A stretch of 7,889 nucleotides of DNA from an uncultured Bacteroidota bacterium. Lineage in GTDB: Bacteria > Bacteroidota > Bacteroidia > UKL13-3. The position numbers were made by a program, and so were the translations under genes. The notes below the pieces were generated by a model. That model worked only from the letters and a program-made list of their open reading frames with translations, was not told where the DNA came from and did not search any database. Within the stretch, counting starts at the first letter, position 1. Every line of letters begins with the position of its first letter. Location of the stretch: assembly GCA_903888395.1 (NCBI GenBank), contig CAISTO010000165.1, positions 1 through 7,889 on the forward strand, in the 5' to 3' direction. Below are positions 4,903 through 7,889 of this stretch, one piece after another.

Positions 4903-6992
4903 AAAAACTTACGCTGTTTTTATTAATAAATATTATAACTATCATTTCTTATTCTTCAAACATAGATTTGAAAGGATTAGATTCATTATTTAATAATTTA
5001 AATAATAATGGATTGGCTATGGGTAGTGTTTCAATTGTAAAAAGTGGTAAAACAATTTACAATAAAATTTTTGGCAAAATTGGAAATGATATCAATGGCA
5101 ATGAAATTAAACCAAATGAAAATACAAAGTATAGAATTGGAAATATTACTGAAACTTATACTGCTGTATTGGTCTTACAACTTATTGAAGAAAATAAGTT
5201 AAACTTTTCAGATAAACTATCTAAATATTTTAAAAATATTCCAAATTCAAATAAAATTACTATTGAATATTTACTCTGGCATAGTAGTGGACTTTTTAAT
5301 ATTAATAAATATTTAGACATAGATGAGTGGAAATCTGATCAACAAAATCAAATTTTCATTTTGAATAAAATTACGAATGTAAAGCCAGAATATTTACCCA
5401 ATAAAGATGAATCATATTCCCCCGCAGATTATTATTTATTGGCACTTATTATTGAAAAAATTTGTAACAAACCCTATAGCGAAGTATTAAACGAAAGAAT
5501 AGTTAAAAAATTAAATCTTGAAAACACTTATTCTGATACTTATTCAGAAATAGAAAAAAATGAAGCAAAATCTTTTGTAAAAAGTGAATTCAAATGGATT
5601 GAGGCAAAAGAAAGTAATTTAAATAATTTTATAGGCTCACTTTCTATTGTTTCTAGTACAAGTGATATTTTATGTTTTTTAGAAAGCTTATTTTCTGAAA
5701 AACTATTATCTACAATAAGCCTAAAGAAAATGCTAAGTATAGAAGAGAATTACGGTATGGGTATAAAAACAAAAAAAATCAATAATAAAATTGGTTATGA
5801 AGTTATTTCCAATTTGGATAAAACTTTTGCTTCATTTACCTATTTGCCGTCAGAAAACTTGACAATTGTTTGTTGTTTAAATGGAAATTCATTCACACCA
5901 CTATTAACTGATTTTATAATAAATTTTTGTGATGAAAGTAATCTAAATATTCCCAAGTGTAATTATGTTTCTAATAATTTAAAACAATTAAATGATAAAA
6001 TTTTAAAATATGGAAATGTAATCATAGATAGTTTAAAAAATGATAGTTTTGGTATGCAAGTATGTGTTTTTAAAAATGGCACTTTTTTAAAATTAAATTT
6101 TGGAAATGCAAAACCAAATAAATTAGTAGATAGTAACACCATATTTGCTGTGGGGAGTTCTAGTAAACTAATTACAAGCACATTAATTTTTCAAGCTGTC
6201 GAAAAAAAATTAATTTATTTAAATCAGCCGATTTCTGATTTTTTTAAATCAAAATATTTGAAAAATATAACCATTAAAAATTTGCTCACACATTCATCTG
6301 GATTAAACGAAATCGTGAATGATAAAAATATAGGTAAAATTATACTTAAAAGAGCTCTTTTTAAAACCAATCATAAGCTAGTTACTATTAATCTTTTAAA
6401 ATATATCACAAAGCCTCAAAAGCAGCCCAATATTCAATTTGAATATTGTAATACCAATTATATATTATTGGCATATATACTTGAAAAAATATATCATAAA
6501 AAGTATTTTGAAGTTTTAGATGATGAATTGTTGAATCCATATAAATTAGATAATATTTATTCACTTACAAAAGTGAATGTTCCAAATATGTCTCAACCAT
6601 ATTCAAATAATCAAAATGTAAGTAGATTTTTTTGCGATGAATATTATAATAATTTTACCATTGGCGCGGGATCTTTAAGTGCAAATGCTTTTGGATTAAC
6701 TAATTTTTTAAATAAATTGTTTATTGAGAAATCAATTCTTTCCGATTCCTCTATTAAAAACATGGAAATGTTTAATAACAACCCAAATTTTCAATATGGA
6801 ATGGGATTAATTCAATCAAATTATAGGGGTATTAATTTTTATGGTCATTCAGGCGATCATTTTGGATATGCTTCTAGAAACTTCTATAATTCTTATGATA
6901 ACACTATTATAACAATATTGTATAACACATATACAAATCCAAAAATAGAAAACCTTACTGAAAATTTTATTTATAACTTTTATTTTGAATAA
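4899..6992 (+). CDS. Exported protein with tandem serine beta-lactamase-like domains, first one catalytically degenerate
   Basis: This 697-aa protein is about twice the usual length because the beta-lactamase / class C PBP-like domain occurs twice after a signal peptide (1-19). Domain 2 (about 362-697) keeps all three motifs: S420-S-S-K423 (SxxK, acyl-enzyme Ser and base Lys), Y516-C-N518 (YxN) and H650-S-G652 (HxG). Domain 1 (about 25-345) has the same landmarks, but SxxK is N82-I-T-E85, YxN is Y173-S-P175, and the HxG position reads about S304-N-L306, so it should be inactive. The shared pattern ITIEYLLWHSSGL / ITIKNLLTHSSGL shows a common origin. Family members cut or transfer D-amino-acid peptides, esters or amides outside the cytoplasm; the substrate here is unknown. 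It is coupled to the HTTM gene by a 4-base overlap and to the DCC gene by a 4-base gap. Resistance to beta-lactams is not implied. Confidence 0.9.
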   Translation: MKKLTLFLLINIITIISYSSNIDLKGLDSLFNNLNNNGLAMGSVSIVKSGKTIYNKIFGKIGNDINGNEIKPNENTKYRIGNITETYTAVLVLQLIEENKLNFSDKLSKYFKNIPNSNKITIEYLLWHSSGLFNINKYLDIDEWKSDQQNQIFILNKITNVKPEYLPNKDESYSPADYYLLALIIEKICNKPYSEVLNERIVKKLNLENTYSDTYSEIEKNEAKSFVKSEFKWIEAKESNLNNFIGSLSIVSSTSDILCFLESLFSEKLLSTISLKKMLSIEENYGMGIKTKKINNKIGYEVISNLDKTFASFTYLPSENLTIVCCLNGNSFTPLLTDFIINFCDESNLNIPKCNYVSNNLKQLNDKILKYGNVIIDSLKNDSFGMQVCVFKNGTFLKLNFGNAKPNKLVDSNTIFAVGSSSKLITSTLIFQAVEKKLIYLNQPISDFFKSKYLKNITIKNLLTHSSGLNEIVNDKNIGKIILKRALFKTNHKLVTINLLKYITKPQKQPNIQFEYCNTNYILLAYILEKIYHKKYFEVLDDELLNPYKLDNIYSLTKVNVPNMSQPYSNNQNVSRFFCDEYYNNFTIGAGSLSANAFGLTNFLNKLFIEKSILSDSSIKNMEMFNNNPNFQYGMGLIQSNYRGINFYGHSGDHFGYASRNFYNSYDNTIITILYNTYTNPKIENLTENFIYNFYFE

Positions 6993-6996
6993 GATC

Positions 6997-7377
6997 ATGA
7001 AAGGAATTGTAATAATCTATGATGATAGGTGTTCAGTATGTTGTTGGTTTATTGAGTTATTTAAAAAAAATATTATAAGAAATATTGAATGTTTTTCAGT
7101 AAGAAGTATTGAGGCAAGGACACTTTTGAGACAAAATAATATTCAATTTATAGAATTGAATACCATTTTTGTAATTGAAAACGCCATTGTTTATAAAAAA
7201 TCTGATGCGTTTTTTTTATTAATAAAGAACTCGAAATATCCACTTAGATTTTTTATAATTTTTAATGTTTTACCCGTTAATACATTAAATTTTTTTTACA
7301 ATGTGTTTTCTAAAAACCGATATAAAATAAGTAAATTTTTTACATTCAATCTCAATGAAACCAATAATTTTATTTAG
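6997..7377 (+). CDS. DCC-family (DUF393) thiol-disulfide oxidoreductase
   Basis: This 126-aa thioredoxin-like protein opens with KGIVIIYDDRCSVCCWFI. D9 and the C12-S-V-C15 redox pair are the family signature (usually DGxCxxC; the Gly is Asp here). A third Cys, C16, follows directly. The middle SDAFFLLIKNSKYPLRF (69-85) and the end LPVNTLNFFYNVFSKNRYKISKFF (92-115) match the usual DUF393 layout of Ser-Asp-Ala, hydrophobic stretch, then Tyr and Asn-Arg-Tyr. It has no signal peptide, so it should face the cytosol. The ATG at 6997 starts 4 bases after the hydrolase stop; a TTG at 6985 is rejected. DCC proteins are known neighbours of HTTM proteins, which fits a joint redox role. It overlaps the Cys-rich gene by 23 bases. 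Confidence 0.85.
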   Translation: MKGIVIIYDDRCSVCCWFIELFKKNIIRNIECFSVRSIEARTLLRQNNIQFIELNTIFVIENAIVYKKSDAFFLLIKNSKYPLRFFIIFNVLPVNTLNFFYNVFSKNRYKISKFFTFNLNETNNFI

Positions 7378-7672
7378 CTCATTGTTTATATTTCTTTTTT
7401 TTAAAAGTAGCCTTGGCAAATCCCCCGATTGCAATGGGTTTAACTTTTGTAATGTATTAATAAACAGCAAAGGAATTGATGGGGCTCCTAACTGTAATTG
7501 TGTTTCAGGTGATGATTATTGCGGAGGAATAATTATTTCGACAGGTGATATATGCAACTCAAAATTGAAATGTACATCTGTAAGTGGATGTGGATTGTTT
7601 TGGCGCCATAGTTGCAATGGAACTTGTCAAGTTGATCAACCATCAAAGGGCCCAGCATCAATTGGATACTAA
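7355..7672 (+). CDS. Exported 10-cysteine small protein, unknown function
   Basis: The product is 105 aa. Residues 1-21 form a signal peptide (MKPIILFSSLFIFLFFKSSLG), leaving a mature part of about 84 aa with ten Cys (26, 32, 47, 49, 56, 67, 73, 79, 87, 91), an even number that would allow five disulfides. It is rich in Gly, Ser and Asn, with CNC, GCGLFW and CNGTC pieces, and ends in the Cys-free tail QVDQPSKGPASIGY. I recognise no family; it could be a defensive or signalling peptide, an adhesin-like domain or a substrate of the neighbouring enzymes. Its G+C is about 37% in two lines counted by hand, well above the preceding genes. The start lies within the DCC gene, so translation is probably coupled. 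No Bacteroidetes lantibiotic-like leader or double-Gly site is evident. Confidence 0.8.
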   Translation: MKPIILFSSLFIFLFFKSSLGKSPDCNGFNFCNVLINSKGIDGAPNCNCVSGDDYCGGIIISTGDICNSKLKCTSVSGCGLFWRHSCNGTCQVDQPSKGPASIGY

Positions 7673-7712
7673 TAATTAGTTGGTTACAAAAAAAATCATT
7701 TATATTAAAATT

Positions 7713-7889
7713 ATGAGAAACTTTAAAACAAATAAAAAGGTAAAAATAACCTTGATATTATTTTTCAATATTACATTTCTTTTAAGCGGATATTTTAATT
7801 GGCCTATACAGTTTAGTATAAATGCATTTTCTATTTTAGTAATTTTGCATTTTTTAAAAAATGATAATTTATATTATAAACTTTTATTA
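7713..7889 (+). CDS. Membrane protein, C-terminus cut by window edge
   Basis: The frame is open from the ATG at 7713 to the right edge (59 codons). A basic start (MRNFKTNKKVK) is followed by two hydrophobic stretches at about residues 12-27 and 33-48, joined by a short GYFNWP turn, then KNDNLYYK. This suggests two membrane helices in a hairpin with the N-terminus in the cytosol. Nothing more can be said about the family. It starts 40 bases after the Cys-rich gene with no hairpin between, so it probably belongs to the same operon; composition is as AT-rich as the HTTM gene. Confidence 0.65.
   Translation, partial: MRNFKTNKKVKITLILFFNITFLLSGYFNWPIQFSINAFSILVILHFLKNDNLYYKLLL

Noticed and set aside
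5963..6181. Minus-strand open frame of 72 codons
   Set aside because: It is antisense to the second hydrolase domain, whose catalytic SxxK motif is read on the plus strand just there.
4899..6992. Beta-lactam resistance gene
   Set aside because: The fold family includes many esterases and peptidases; the domain duplication and the operon context point elsewhere, and nothing in the sequence shows beta-lactam hydrolysis.
7285..7470. Minus-strand open frame of 61 codons
   Set aside because: It is antisense to the end of the DCC gene and the start of the Cys-rich gene, both well supported.
3477..7889. Lanthipeptide or other known RiPP cluster
   Set aside because: No lanthionine synthetase, radical SAM, YcaO, ATP-grasp or ABC peptidase-transporter gene is present, and the Cys-rich protein has an ordinary signal peptide rather than a typical RiPP leader.

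Overview
The window is AT-rich bacterial DNA, most likely from a Bacteroidota species. The evidence is the codon use and very A-rich leaders, AT-rich promoters that resemble the TAnnTTTG class, a PrmC and an outer-membrane barrel protein of Bacteroidota style, and intergenic runs of AATCAACA-like octamers of the kind common in that phylum. I saw no RNA genes, transposase, integrase or CRISPR array.

Layout. Bases 1-812 (minus strand) hold most of a UbiA-like membrane protein that runs off the left edge. Its start lies only 14 bases from that of a divergent small exported beta-barrel protein (827-1345). A 192-base spacer follows, with a short CACAGATT 9-mer repeat and then fifteen degenerate 8-base units that reach the first base of prmC (1538-2398), the release-factor glutamine methyltransferase. 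A convergent Xre-type repressor with a coiled-coil tail (2406-2819, minus) ends 7 bases beyond prmC. In front of it lie four phased, partly palindromic sites (2831-2904) that look like its own operators. These genes look like ordinary chromosome.

From about 3.0 kb the character changes. A small exported Lys/Glu-rich protein (3060-3416) and a hairpin (3426-3462) precede a tight run of genes with overlapping or nearly touching ends. In order they are: a 200-aa membrane-anchored protein of unknown function (3477-4079), an HTTM / vitamin K-dependent gamma-carboxylase-like membrane protein (4048-4902), a 697-aa exported protein with two serine beta-lactamase-like domains (4899-6992), a DCC-family thiol-disulfide oxidoreductase (6997-7377), an exported 10-cysteine small protein (7355-7672), and the start of a further membrane protein (7713 to the edge). 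Several 60-base lines of this run that I counted by hand are about 18-22% G+C, against 30-35% in prmC and the UbiA-like gene. The Cys-rich gene is again about 37%.

How the genes may work together. HTTM proteins and DCC oxidoreductases are known neighbours. The new element here is their coupling to a two-domain serine hydrolase, whose first domain has lost all three catalytic motifs while the second keeps them, and to a secreted Cys-rich small protein. The simplest inference is a membrane-associated modification or maturation system in which the HTTM protein and the DCC protein act on a quinone or thiol chemistry, and the Cys-rich protein is either a product or a substrate. That role is inference only; the sequence shows the gene families and their linkage, not the reaction.
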